Source of the DNA: an uncultured Pseudomonadota bacterium | Lineage (GTDB): Bacteria; Pseudomonadota; Zetaproteobacteria; Mariprofundales; Mariprofundaceae | Reading direction: 5' to 3' | Assembly: GCA_913055645.1 (NCBI GenBank) | Contig: CAJXLC010000001.1 | Span: 25,829 to 89,828 of the forward strand | Length of the DNA: 64,000 bases | Part shown: positions 18,357 through 27,314 of the stretch, in pieces | How positions within the stretch are numbered: position 1 is the stretch's first letter | Layout of the letters: each line of letters begins with the position of its first letter | The notes under the pieces: generated by a model | What the model saw: only the letters and a program-made list of their open reading frames with translations | Databases searched by the model: none | What the model was told of the DNA's origin: nothing | Translations under genes and position numbers: made by a program

Positions 18357-19510
18357 TATATTTTTAAATCCCCAGATGCATTTGCAGAAAGGTCATCAAT
18401 ATTACCACCAGTGCTATCATTTCCTTCCAGCTTAGACATTTTTATTTTTAAACGCAAATCATTAATCGCATCGGCATGTACCAAAGCTTCATCCTCACTA
18501 ATAAAACCATCTTTCCAGAGCTCTAGTAGGCATTGATCAAATGTATGCATGTTGTAGTTTTTGCCATTCGCCATAGCCTCTTTAATTTCAGAAATATCCC
18601 ATTTTTCAATCAAGTCAGAGATACGAGGTGTGTTTATCATAATTTCGGTGGCAACTTTGCGTCCGCCATCTTGTGTTTTTAGCAAGCGTTGTGATAAAAT
18701 GGCCTTCATGTTCATGGCTAAGTTTAGACGTACTTGTGCATGCATCTCTTCTGGAAAAAAGTTTAATACACGTTCCAATGCTTGATTAGCGTTATTGGCA
18801 TGCAGTGTTGCCATGCAAAGATGACCTGTTTCAGCGAATTCAAGGGCATGTTCCATCGTTTCGCGGTCACGAATTTCACCCACAAGAATAACATCTGGAG
18901 CTTGTCGCAAAGTATTTTTTAGGGCGGCTTTGAAGCTCTCTGTGTCCGTGCCTACTTCACGTTGGGTAATGAGACTTTTTCTGTGTTTATGTACAAACTC
19001 AATAGGGTCTTCAACGGTGATGATATGACCAGCTTGATTGCGATTCCTATGGTCAACCATGGCAGCCAATGATGTTGATTTACCCGAACTGGTTGCGCCG
19101 ACCATCATGACCAAACCGCGTTTAGCCATCACAATTTCCTTGTATACATCAGGTAAACTAAGCTCATCAATGGTGGGTACTTCCGTGGTTATCTTACGAA
19201 TAACCATACCTACATCACCACGTTGTCGAAATATATTAACACGGAAACGTCCCATGCCTTCATAGGAAAGCGCTAGGTTCATCTCCATATCGGAGGCAAA
19301 AGCGGCACGTTGTTTTTCGCTCATGGTAGAATTTGCCAATTGTTCAGTTTGAACTGAGTTTAGAGGGTCTTGTTTTAAGGGGATGATAGGCCCATTAATA
19401 CGATAGGATGGCGGCATTCCTGATGTGATATACAAATCAGATGCATCTTGTTTTACCATCACCATCAACAATTGTCGGATGGAAATCTTTTGAGGTTCGT
19501 TAGCACTCAT
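18356..19510 (-). CDS. pilU: Twitching motility ATPase PilU
   Basis: A 384-residue accessory retraction ATPase. The family start is QDASDLYITSGMPPSYRING. Walker A is unusual, GATSSGKST; then come ITVEDPIEF, the Walker B region LVGEIRDRET and MATLHANNANQALERVL with FFPEE, all typical of PilU. The C-terminal 40 residues form a polar Asn/Ser-rich tail after the ATPase core. AGGAG lies 6-8 bases before the ATG. It is encoded 39 bases after pilT, as in many type IV pilus systems where PilU acts only together with PilT. Confidence 0.9.
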   Translation of the reverse strand: MSANEPQKISIRQLLMVMVKQDASDLYITSGMPPSYRINGPIIPLKQDPLNSVQTEQLANSTMSEKQRAAFASDMEMNLALSYEGMGRFRVNIFRQRGDVGMVIRKITTEVPTIDELSLPDVYKEIVMAKRGLVMMVGATSSGKSTSLAAMVDHRNRNQAGHIITVEDPIEFVHKHRKSLITQREVGTDTESFKAALKNTLRQAPDVILVGEIRDRETMEHALEFAETGHLCMATLHANNANQALERVLNFFPEEMHAQVRLNLAMNMKAILSQRLLKTQDGGRKVATEIMINTPRISDLIEKWDISEIKEAMANGKNYNMHTFDQCLLELWKDGFISEDEALVHADAINDLRLKIKMSKLEGNDSTGGNIDDLSANASGDLKI

Positions 19511-19549
19511 AATGTGTATTCTCCTGAAAAATAATGATATTATTCATTA

Positions 19550-20593
19550 TTAGCCACCAAATAGTTTTTTATTTTGGGCTTTTTCTAATGCGGATTGCTG
19601 GGTTATTTTGCGACTCTTTACCAGTTGTTGCAGGTTCATGTCTAATGTTTGCATGCCTTCGCGTTGTCCTGTTTGCATAACGGATACCATTTGCGGTATT
19701 TTATTTTCACGAATGAGATTTCGAATCGCAGGTGTGCCAAGCATAATTTCATGGGCGGCAACACGACCCGTTTCATCGGCTGTTTTCATCAATGTTTGTG
19801 AAATAACAGCGCGAAGTGATTCGGACAACATGGCTCGAACCATTTCTTTTTCAGCAGCGGGGAATACATCGATAATACGGTCAATAGTTTTGGGTGCAGA
19901 TGATGTATGCAATGTTCCGAATACCATATGCCCTGTTTCCGCTGCGGATAGCGCAAGACTAATCGTTTCAAGGTCGCGCATTTCGCCAACCAGAATAACA
20001 TCGGGATCTTCACGTAGAGCACTTTTTAGCGCATTGGCAAAGGAGTGGGTATGAGGACCTTTTTCCCGTTGAGAAACCAAGCAGCTCTTTGATTGATGTA
20101 CAAATTCAATAGGGTCTTCAACGGTAAGTATGTGCCCTTTTTCATTTTCATTGCGATAATCCATCATGGCTGCAAGCGTAGTGGATTTACCTGAGCCTGT
20201 TGGACCCGTTACCAAACAAATGCCGCGTGGCATCATGGCAATATCCTTGAAAACATCAGGGCACTTTAATTGTTCTAGGGTAAATACTTCCGTGGGGATA
20301 ACGCGGAATGCAGCGCTCATACCACGGTTTTGTTTGAATACATTCACACGAAAGCGGGCAATGTCACCCAAGGCAAAAGAAAAATCCAATTCTAAATGTT
20401 CTTCAAATAATTTGCGCTGTGTATCATTCATGATATCATAAATCATGGCTTGTACGACACGATCTTCCAATGCAGGCATTTTAATTCGCGTCATATCACC
20501 ATGAATACGAATCATGGGTGGTTCACCAGAAGCTAGGTGTAAATCGGAGGCGCTATTTTTTACGGTAAAGGCAAGTAACTCTGAAACATCCAT
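19550..20593 (-). CDS. pilT: Type IV pilus retraction ATPase PilT
   Basis: A 347-residue cytoplasmic hexameric motor that depolymerises pili. It has ASDLHLASGEPPMIRIHG at residues 15-32, Walker A GPTGSGKST (Lys136), the Asp box LTVEDPIEFVH, Walker B LVGEMRDLET and the His box FGTLHTSSAPKTIDRI. Length is normal. AGGAC precedes the ATG. It is the most canonical of three consecutive homologues. It lies 43 bases downstream of the apbE-like gene and could be on the same transcript. Confidence 0.94.
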   Translation of the reverse strand: MDVSELLAFTVKNSASDLHLASGEPPMIRIHGDMTRIKMPALEDRVVQAMIYDIMNDTQRKLFEEHLELDFSFALGDIARFRVNVFKQNRGMSAAFRVIPTEVFTLEQLKCPDVFKDIAMMPRGICLVTGPTGSGKSTTLAAMMDYRNENEKGHILTVEDPIEFVHQSKSCLVSQREKGPHTHSFANALKSALREDPDVILVGEMRDLETISLALSAAETGHMVFGTLHTSSAPKTIDRIIDVFPAAEKEMVRAMLSESLRAVISQTLMKTADETGRVAAHEIMLGTPAIRNLIRENKIPQMVSVMQTGQREGMQTLDMNLQQLVKSRKITQQSALEKAQNKKLFGG

Positions 20594-20636
20594 GTTATAC
20601 GTCCTGTTAAAAAGAGATATGGCTTAGCATAGGCAG

Positions 20637-21638
20637 CTATGGCTTGGTGAGCAAGTTTATTGGCATGCCTTTTGTGTGATATACCTGACCATTTGAATCA
20701 ATAATTAGTGCTTGCAATGGTAGTTTTTCAGCTATTTTTATGCCTTTCTTGCCTAATACAAATAAAGCAGTACTCCATGCATCTGCAAGGGTTGCATTGG
20801 AGGCAATCACTGTCGTGCTTTCACTGCTGTAGCTAGGCCAGCCTGATTTAGGGTTGAGAATATGATGATAACGTTGACCGTGGCTTATAAAATAACGCTC
20901 ATAGTCGCCTGATGTCACAATACTAACATCCCCGTGCAATGATAGTGTTGCGATTACATTATCTTTGTGACGTGGGTCACGGATACCAATTCGCCAATCA
21001 TTTTCGCCATGCTTGCCAAGAAGCCTTATATCGCCACCTGCATCAATCATGGCATGTTGAATGCCATATTTTTTTAGTACTTCGATACCACGGTCAATGG
21101 CATAACCCTTTGCGATGGCACCGAAATCCAATTGGCAATTGGGCGAGGTGCGTAACCATTGCTTACCTTGCTTTTGAAGGCAATTTTGTGTGCCTGGTAA
21201 AAGGTTTTGAATGGATGCTGGGGAAGGAGGGGTGCTTGGCGGCTCTGCATTGGAAAAGCCCCAAAGCTTATTTAGTGCGGCTAGCGAGGGGCTAAAAGCA
21301 CCATGGCTTTGCTTTTTGATGTGTACGGATGTTTCAAGAAGTACATTCACTTCGCTTGGAAATGTAAAAGGTGTGTGAATAGGAAGCCGATTAAATTTTT
21401 TAACGCTGTTGGGTTTGTTGCCGTAAATAGTGAAGATATCTTCAATACGTTGCATTTCTTGCGCTGCTTTGCGAATAGCGACTTTAGCAATATCTTTATC
21501 AGGATGAACAATAGTGAAACGAACGAGTGTGCCCATCATAAAGCGGGTTTCATGAATATCTTTTGAAGGTTGTCCGCAAGACAGTAAGAAACTTGTGATG
21601 ACTATGAATAGTAGTGTGTTGATGTGGAGCATGTGCAT
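20637..21638 (-). CDS. apbE: FAD:protein FMN transferase, lipoprotein (ApbE)
   Basis: A 333-residue exported flavin transferase. The lipobox ends at Cys21 (TSFLLSC), so it is membrane-anchored on the periplasmic side. ApbE marks are FMMGTLVRFTI, DFGAIAKGYAIDRGIEVL (split: DFGAIAKGYA), MIDAGGDIR, HHILNPKSG and the metal-site ADAWSTALFV. The family attaches FMN to Thr/Ser of exported or membrane proteins such as RnfG or NqrC, none of which is in the window. No strong ribosome site precedes the ATG. It diverges from the cyclase gene across a 111-base gap. Confidence 0.9.
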   Translation of the reverse strand: MHMLHINTLLFIVITSFLLSCGQPSKDIHETRFMMGTLVRFTIVHPDKDIAKVAIRKAAQEMQRIEDIFTIYGNKPNSVKKFNRLPIHTPFTFPSEVNVLLETSVHIKKQSHGAFSPSLAALNKLWGFSNAEPPSTPPSPASIQNLLPGTQNCLQKQGKQWLRTSPNCQLDFGAIAKGYAIDRGIEVLKKYGIQHAMIDAGGDIRLLGKHGENDWRIGIRDPRHKDNVIATLSLHGDVSIVTSGDYERYFISHGQRYHHILNPKSGWPSYSSESTTVIASNATLADAWSTALFVLGKKGIKIAEKLPLQALIIDSNGQVYHTKGMPINLLTKP

Positions 21639-21749
21639 AGGCTGGTGGTAATAAACAGTATTTCAAGCATTTCAATATCAGATGATAAAAAACTTGCATG
21701 AAACTTGCTTGATAAAAGTAAGATAGATTCCAAGAAAAAAGGATAAGCC

Positions 21750-22385
21750 GTGAAAAATTTACCTCCAATGCGTTCATTCTTGCCACCAGAAACGGTGGAA
21801 ATGATTGAAAAGTACGGTTCAGATATACCTGGGGACTTAGCATTTGACCAAGAAATGACTATTTTATTTAGTGATATGCGGGGATTTACTGAATTAGCAG
21901 AGAAGTCTGAGCCCCGTGAGGTATACGCGACGATTAATGCCAGTATAGCAATCCAAACAAGAATTATTATCCGTCATGGGGGAAGCATTAATAAATTTCT
22001 TGGTGATGGTTTATTGGCATGTTTTTCAGGTGAAAACCGAGGTGTTCAAGCATTGCATTGCCTTTTGGAACTTATAGATGAATTAAAGCGACATGAAGAA
22101 GCTAGTGATCGTCTACCTTGTCGTATTGGTTTTGGCATGCATGATGGTCATGTACTGTTTGGTCTTCTTGGTGATGAAATGCGCAAAGAATTTACGGTGA
22201 TTGGTGATGTAGCCAATACAGCAGCACGTTTGTGTGGTATTGCTCAACCTTTCCAAGGGCTCATGACAGAGGACTGTTTGCGTCTGATGCCTAAAGATTT
22301 GGTGAAGAAGCATTGCAGGTACCTGAACTCTGTTTATTTTAAGGGTAAAAGTTCTGGCATGGAAGTTTTTTATATAGATTCTTAA
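21750..22385 (+). CDS. Stand-alone class III adenylate/guanylate cyclase catalytic domain
   Basis: A 211-residue protein that is almost only the cyclase domain. Metal-binding aspartates are Asp42 in TILFSDMRGFTELAE and Asp86 in NKFLGDGLLACF; the purine-selecting Lys82 is in the same motif and the partner position is Thr149 in FTVIGD, a pattern usual in bacterial adenylate cyclases. Transition-state Asn156 and Arg160 are in VANTAARL. So all key residues look intact. There is no membrane or sensor domain, unusual for this class. Start is GTG 21750 with AAGGATAA upstream. cAMP synthesis is likely; guanylate activity cannot be excluded. Confidence 0.85.
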   Translation: MKNLPPMRSFLPPETVEMIEKYGSDIPGDLAFDQEMTILFSDMRGFTELAEKSEPREVYATINASIAIQTRIIIRHGGSINKFLGDGLLACFSGENRGVQALHCLLELIDELKRHEEASDRLPCRIGFGMHDGHVLFGLLGDEMRKEFTVIGDVANTAARLCGIAQPFQGLMTEDCLRLMPKDLVKKHCRYLNSVYFKGKSSGMEVFYIDS

Positions 22386-22509
22386 TATTACAATAATTTT
22401 AATAAGTTACCATTATATATTAATGTATAACATCTTTATTCTAAGGTCAGATTAAATGTTAAACAAAGGTGATAACTATCCAAGGTTTCATTCTTTTTCT
22501 TAGGTTGTG

Positions 22510-22530
22510 CTAAGTTCAGCAGACTCTTAG
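22510..22530. repeat. Possible degenerate copy of the AGGAGTCTG/CAGACTCCT repeat
   Basis: CTAAGT, CAGACTC and TTAG occur in the same order and nearly the same spacing as in the right arm of the 98-base repeat at 41320-41417. The middle four bases differ and one C is missing. It lies in the leader of the aconitase gene. This may be chance or a decayed half-element. Confidence 0.25.
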
Positions 22531-22613
22531 GGTGCGCTCCGATTAATGAATATAGCAAAAATAATTTAAAACTTTTATGGGAAAGTTTTTGTTTGAATGG
22601 TAAGGAGATGTTT

Positions 22614-25238
22614 GTGAGTAATAGCTTTGGTGCGCGTAAAACCCTCAATGTATTGGGTAAAGATTATACGTATTATGATGTGAATGAGGCTGGAAACACT
22701 TCTCATTTACCATTTTCAATGAAAATTTTGCTGGAAAACATGTTGCGCCGTGAAGATGGTGACGTGGTGAAGCGCAGTGATGTGGAGTCGATTGCCCAGT
22801 GGGATGCCAAGGCTGAACCTTCCAAGGAAATTGCTTATATGCCAGCGCGTGTATTGATGCAGGATTTTACAGGTGTGCCTGCGGTGGTTGATTTGGCCGC
22901 TATGCGTGATGCTGTTGTAGCATTGGGTGGTGATACGGATAAAATCAATCCTTTGGTACCTGCGGAATTGGTGATTGACCACTCGGTGCAAGTCGATGCT
23001 TTTGGTTCGGATGCGGCATTGACACAAAATTCAGAGCTTGAATTTAAGCGTAATAAAGAGCGTTATAATTTCCTTAAATGGGGTCAAAATGCCTTTGAAA
23101 CATTCAAGGCTGTGCCACCAGATACAGGTATTGTTCATCAAGTAAACTTAGAATATTTGGCGCGCACGGTATTTGTGAATGATGAGAATGTGGCATACCC
23201 TGATACTTTGGTAGGTACCGATTCGCATACCACGATGATTAATGGACTTGGTGTATTGGGTTGGGGTGTTGGCGGCATTGAGGCTGAAGCTGCGATGCTA
23301 GGTCAGCCAATTTCCATGTTGATTCCGAAAGTCGTTGGTTTTGAACTCACAGGAAGTTTGCCTGAAGGCGCTACAGCAACTGATTTGGTATTGATGGTTG
23401 TAGAGAAGTTGCGTGCCCATGGTGTAGTTGGAAAGTTTGTTGAGTTTTACGGTTCTGGTTTAGCTCACTTGCCTTTGGCCGATAGGGCAACCATTGCCAA
23501 TATGGCTCCTGAATATGGCGCAACGTGTGGCATTTTCCCTATTGATGATGAAACATTGAACTACTTGCGTCTATCGGGGCGTTCTGAAGAAAATATTGCG
23601 CTTGTAGAAGCTTATGCCAAAGCGCAGGATATGTTTGGTTGCGATTCTCAAGCGGTATACAGCGAAACATTAAGCTTGGATATGTCTACAGTTGTGCCTT
23701 CTCTGGCAGGTCCAAAACGTCCCCAAGATCGTATTGCATTGAGCGAATCAAAGGCTGCTTTTGGAAAAGATGTTACAAACATTAAATCCGAAGCAGGCTT
23801 GAATACTAAAACCATTCATACAACAATCAATGGTAAAGAAGTCACCATTGATAATGGTGCTGTGGTTATTGCAGCGATTACATCGTGTACCAATACGTCT
23901 AACCCATCGGTGATGCTGGGTGCGGGTTTGGTAGCGAAAAAGGCTGCTGCTCTGGGTTTGAAATCGGCACCTTGGGTGAAGACTTCGCTTGGTCCTGGTT
24001 CCATGGTGGTGACGGAATATTTGAAGGGCGCGGGTTTGATGGAGCCGCTCAAAAAACTTGGCTTTAATGTTGTGGGTTATGGCTGCACGACGTGTATTGG
24101 TAACTCTGGACCATTGCCTGTGGAAGTATCCAAGGCGATTGCAGAAGGTGATTTGGCGGTTACTTCGGTATTGTCTGGCAATCGTAATTTTGAAGGGCGT
24201 GTGCATGCTGAAGTGCGTATGAACTATTTGGCAAGCCCACCACTGGTGGTGGCATATGCCATTGCAGGTACAATGAATATTGATTTGTACCATGAGCCGC
24301 TTGGTCAAGATAAAGATGGTAATGATGTGTTCTTAAAAGATATTTGGCCAACACAGGCGGAAGTGGCGAATGCTGTGGCAGGTGTCACGCGTGAAAACTT
24401 CTCGAAATCTTACGAAGATGTATTTGCAGGTGATAAAAACTGGCAAGGATTGGCAGCACCAACAGGTGATCGTTTTGAATGGGATAATAAGTCCACCTAT
24501 ATTCAGAACCCACCTTATTTTACAGGCATGTCAAAAGAAATTGCTGCGATTTCAGATATTGAAGGTGCTCGTGTTTTGGCGTTATTGGGCGATTCGGTAA
24601 CCACGGATCATATCTCTCCAGCAGGTGCGATTAAGGCAGATTCTCCAGCGGGTGTTTACTTGCATGAGCATGGTGTCGAACAGAAAGATTTTAACTCTTA
24701 TGGCTCTCGCCGAGGGAATCATGAAATTATGATGCGTGGAACCTTTGCCAACATCCGTTTGCGCAATCGTTTGGCTCCAGGCACAGAGGGTGGGGTAACT
24801 ATTCACCAACCATCAGGCGAGGAAATGAGCATTTATGATGCTGCGATGCAGTATAAAGCTGAATCTGTACCATCGATTATTTTGGCAGGTAAAGAATATG
24901 GTTCTGGTTCTTCACGTGACTGGGCCGCCAAAGGTCCTGCATTGCAAGGTGTTCGCGCCGTGATTGCAGAATCGTATGAGCGTATTCACCGTTCAAATTT
25001 AGTAGGTATGGGTGTTCTTCCTCTGCAATTTAAGGTGGGTGAAAATCCAGAATCGCTTGGGTTAACAGGTCAGGAAGTGTTTAATATTTCAGGTATACAG
25101 GTCGGAGCAACAGATGTTCGTGTCACTGCTGGTGATATTACATTTGCAGCACAAGTGCGCATTGATACACCGAAAGAATGGGAATATTATCAGCACGGTG
25201 GCATTTTACACTATGTGTTAAGGCAACTTGCAGCATAA
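22614..25238 (+). CDS. acnA: Aconitate hydratase A
   Basis: An 874-residue TCA-cycle enzyme interconverting citrate and isocitrate with a 4Fe-4S cluster. The cluster cysteines are Cys425 in [10 protein letters not shown] and Cys491 and Cys494 in [13 protein letters not shown]. The swivel domain shows [12 protein letters not shown]. The family is AcnA/IRP1-like rather than AcnB. GTG 22614 was chosen because AAGGAG lies 6 bases upstream; the in-frame ATG at 22608 sits on the ribosome site. The 228 bases before it contain no gene. A strong terminator follows, so it is probably monocistronic. Confidence 0.95.
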   Translation: MSNSFGARKTLNVLGKDYTYYDVNEAGNTSHLPFSMKILLENMLRREDGDVVKRSDVESIAQWDAKAEPSKEIAYMPARVLMQDFTGVPAVVDLAAMRDAVVALGGDTDKINPLVPAELVIDHSVQVDAFGSDAALTQNSELEFKRNKERYNFLKWGQNAFETFKAVPPDTGIVHQVNLEYLARTVFVNDENVAYPDTLVGTDSHTTMINGLGVLGWGVGGIEAEAAMLGQPISMLIPKVVGFELTGSLPEGATATDLVLMVVEKLRAHGVVGKFVEFYGSGLAHLPLADRATIANMAPEYGATCGIFPIDDETLNYLRLSGRSEENIALVEAYAKAQDMFGCDSQAVYSETLSLDMSTVVPSLAGPKRPQDRIALSESKAAFGKDVTNIKSEAGLNTKTIHTTINGKEVTIDNGAVVIAAITSCTNTSNPSVMLGAGLVAKKAAALGLKSAPWVKTSLGPGSMVVTEYLKGAGLMEPLKKLGFNVVGYGCTTCIGNSGPLPVEVSKAIAEGDLAVTSVLSGNRNFEGRVHAEVRMNYLASPPLVVAYAIAGTMNIDLYHEPLGQDKDGNDVFLKDIWPTQAEVANAVAGVTRENFSKSYEDVFAGDKNWQGLAAPTGDRFEWDNKSTYIQNPPYFTGMSKEIAAISDIEGARVLALLGDSVTTDHISPAGAIKADSPAGVYLHEHGVEQKDFNSYGSRRGNHEIMMRGTFANIRLRNRLAPGTEGGVTIHQPSGEEMSIYDAAMQYKAESVPSIILAGKEYGSGSSRDWAAKGPALQGVRAVIAESYERIHRSNLVGMGVLPLQFKVGENPESLGLTGQEVFNISGIQVGATDVRVTAGDITFAAQVRIDTPKEWEYYQHGGILHYVLRQLAA

Positions 25239-25259
25239 TTGAGAATTAAAAAGTGACTC

Positions 25260-25293
25260 AAAAGGCTTCTGAAAGGAGGCCTTTTTTGTTTTT
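25260..25293 (+). terminator. Strong intrinsic terminator after aconitase
   Basis: A ten-base-pair stem, AAAAGGCTTC against GGAGGCCTTTT with one G-T pair, closes a short loop and is followed by a T-run. It lies about 20 bases after the acnA stop. Confidence 0.85.
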
Positions 25294-25346
25294 TATCGTA
25301 TTTCATTTACGTTATTGCCTTCAAATCGCATGAATATGATTCTTCT

Positions 25347-25360
25347 TTGATGTGAATCAC
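25347..25360 (+). promoter_or_regulatory. FNR/ANR-like box
   Basis: TTGAT-GTGA-ATCAC matches nine of the ten fixed bases of TTGATNNNNATCAA. It lies 3 bases upstream of a TTGACA -35 element, so its centre is near -44 from the expected start, close to the class II activator position. The downstream genes are yfgM-like, bamB and der, which are not classic FNR targets, so this may be chance. Confidence 0.3.
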
Positions 25361-25363
25361 GCG

Positions 25364-25391
25364 TTGACACTGTCACGTTGCACCCTAGCTT
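25364..25391 (+). promoter_or_regulatory. Sigma-70-type promoter for the yfgM-bamB-der operon
   Basis: TTGACA is followed after 16 bases by TAGCTT (three of six matches to TATAAT). It is the only good -35 in the gap between the acnA terminator and the next gene. Confidence 0.4.
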
Positions 25392-25449
25392 GCAGCGGCT
25401 TATCGTGGCTCCATACTATTTATCAGATACAGATTAAAAGGTGATGCAA

Positions 25450-26109
25450 GTGACTAAAAAGAATCAAAGCGAAAAACCCATGCAAGAAGGTGTTTCCATA
25501 GATGCAGTGCTAGGCGAAGAAATGGAAGAGCTTAAACGTGATATGCGTTCGGCTAAAATAACGAATTGGTTCGAAAAAAATCAACAGCAATTGATTGCGG
25601 GTGTTGTGATTGTGTTATTGGTAATGGCTGCTGCTGGATTATGGTCTGAAAAACAAAAGGCTTATAAAGAATCTGCTGCCATGATGTATTTTCAAGCCTT
25701 GTCCGTCGCGGATAACTCACAGCGTCAGGCTTTGCTGGAATCTGTGGTAAAAGACTATGCGGATACAGGCTATGCTATTTTAGCGCATGTTCGTTTGGCT
25801 CCTTTGGCTGATACTGAAAAGAACTTATTGGCTGTGATTGAGAACGATGATGCAACACCTGAAATTCGCTGGCAGGCACGCTTGGATTTGGCAGAGTTTT
25901 ATATCACACACAATAAGATTGATGAAAGCAGATCGTTGTTGCAAGAGTCAGTAGGAGAGCAGTATCAACAGCTCCGTTATGCCTTATTGGCCAAAATATC
26001 TTCGGGGAATAGTAAAAAAGAATATTTGCAAAAAGCATTGGATGCAACTTCCAATGATGCTGTGTTGAAAAGTGATCTTGAAGCCAAATTAGCTCAGGCT
26101 GGGTCATAA
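25450..26109 (+). CDS. YfgM-like single-pass membrane protein with TPR-like periplasmic domain
   Basis: A protein of about 219 residues. The N-terminus is polar, a single membrane segment (LIAGVVIVLLVMAAAGLW) lies near residues 48-65, and the rest is helical and TPR-like, as in YfgM. In E. coli YfgM is a periplasmic helper near the SecYEG translocon and the RcsB stress pathway. The order yfgM-bamB-der is the same as in E. coli, which supports the call. GTG 25450 is favoured because AAGGTGA lies at good spacing; GTG 25441 and ATG 25444 are in-frame alternatives. It is followed by bamB after 3 bases. Confidence 0.8.
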   Translation: MTKKNQSEKPMQEGVSIDAVLGEEMEELKRDMRSAKITNWFEKNQQQLIAGVVIVLLVMAAAGLWSEKQKAYKESAAMMYFQALSVADNSQRQALLESVVKDYADTGYAILAHVRLAPLADTEKNLLAVIENDDATPEIRWQARLDLAEFYITHNKIDESRSLLQESVGEQYQQLRYALLAKISSGNSKKEYLQKALDATSNDAVLKSDLEAKLAQAGS

Positions 26110-26112
26110 TTT

Positions 26113-27297
26113 ATGCCGATGTTTAAATATTCATCACGTATGCTGCGCACGGCGATATATATGTTGGCTGTGACTGCTTTGTCATCTTGCTCGTGGTGGG
26201 CTGGCGATGAAGCTGCTGTTATGGATACAGTAGTTGTTCCCAAGTCGATTGAGGTAGCGTGGTCTACCGATGTGGATGGTCGCAAACCCGCTGATCCTTT
26301 GGCTTATGGGCAAGTTGCATTGACAGGTAAAGGAGATACAGTCCGTTTGGTGATTGGTGGGCGTGATGGTCGTGCTCATGTGTACGATTTATCTGGTCAT
26401 GAATCATTCCGTATTGCCTTGTCTGAAGCTTCAGACTCTGGGGCAGCTGCGCTTTCTTCAGGTTTGGTTGTGCTGGGTGATACGGATGCTCAATTATATG
26501 CCATTGATACACAGCTTGGTAAAATTGCTTGGCAGTTTTCTTTATCTTCACCGCTGACAGGTATGCCAGTGGCTGTTGATCAAGATATCTTGGTGCAATG
26601 CACGGATAATCGTATTTATCGCATGAATGCCGATGGTAAGAAAGTGTGGAGCTTTTCGGGTCAAGTAGGTGGTTTGGGCTTGTATTTGAACACATCGCCA
26701 TTGGTACATAACGGTCGAATTTATGCTTTGTTGACAACGGGTGATGCCGTAGCTTTGGATGCTAAAACAGGTGATTTAATTTGGCGTAAACAGTTATTGT
26801 TGGATACTGATGCCCCTGACTTGGCAGACTTGAAAGCACCACAAGCCATACCTGTTTGGATGCCAGAACTAACCTTGGGTGGTAATACAGGCAAAAATTT
26901 GGTGTTGTTCTCTTTTTATCAAGGTGAGGTGTTTGCTTTAGATTCGAATGATGGGCACGCACTATTTTCGCATGTCATCTCATTTAAATCTGCACCCTTA
27001 GTAGATGGGGAACGTTTGTATGCTGCTAATTCACATGGCTTATTCCAAGCGATTGAACGAAATACGGGTGTTATATTCTGGCAGAAGAAATTAACAGATG
27101 CTGAGTTGGTTGGTCCTGTGATGTGGCATGATTCACTTTGGTTGGCTGATAGCCAAGGTAGCGTGTTTTGCTTGGATCAAGCTGGGCATATGCAAGCAAG
27201 CATTAAGCTTCCTGGCTCGATTAATCGTGCGCCTGTTGTGACTCCCAATGGTGTATTGGTGCATACAAGTTTGGGCGGCTTGTATTTATTGCATTAG
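26113..27297 (+). CDS. bamB: Outer-membrane assembly lipoprotein BamB
   Basis: A 394-residue lipoprotein with the lipobox ending at Cys26 (LSSC). The mature part is a PQQ-like beta-propeller with repeated blades such as LYAIDTQLGKIAWQF, VALDAKTGDLIWRKQL and VFALDSNDGHALF. BamB binds BamA POTRA domains and helps substrate delivery; bamA is in this window at 10518. Genomic order between a yfgM-like gene and der is the conserved one. Confidence 0.92.
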   Translation: MPMFKYSSRMLRTAIYMLAVTALSSCSWWAGDEAAVMDTVVVPKSIEVAWSTDVDGRKPADPLAYGQVALTGKGDTVRLVIGGRDGRAHVYDLSGHESFRIALSEASDSGAAALSSGLVVLGDTDAQLYAIDTQLGKIAWQFSLSSPLTGMPVAVDQDILVQCTDNRIYRMNADGKKVWSFSGQVGGLGLYLNTSPLVHNGRIYALLTTGDAVALDAKTGDLIWRKQLLLDTDAPDLADLKAPQAIPVWMPELTLGGNTGKNLVLFSFYQGEVFALDSNDGHALFSHVISFKSAPLVDGERLYAANSHGLFQAIERNTGVIFWQKKLTDAELVGPVMWHDSLWLADSQGSVFCLDQAGHMQASIKLPGSINRAPVVTPNGVLVHTSLGGLYLLH

Positions 27298-27314
27298 TCA
27301 TTTGGCGATAAAGT

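Noticed and set aside
23748..24308. 186-codon minus-strand frame inside aconitase
   Set aside because: It is antisense to conserved acnA sequence including the cluster cysteines; His/Arg/Thr-rich product with no domain, typical of a shadow frame.
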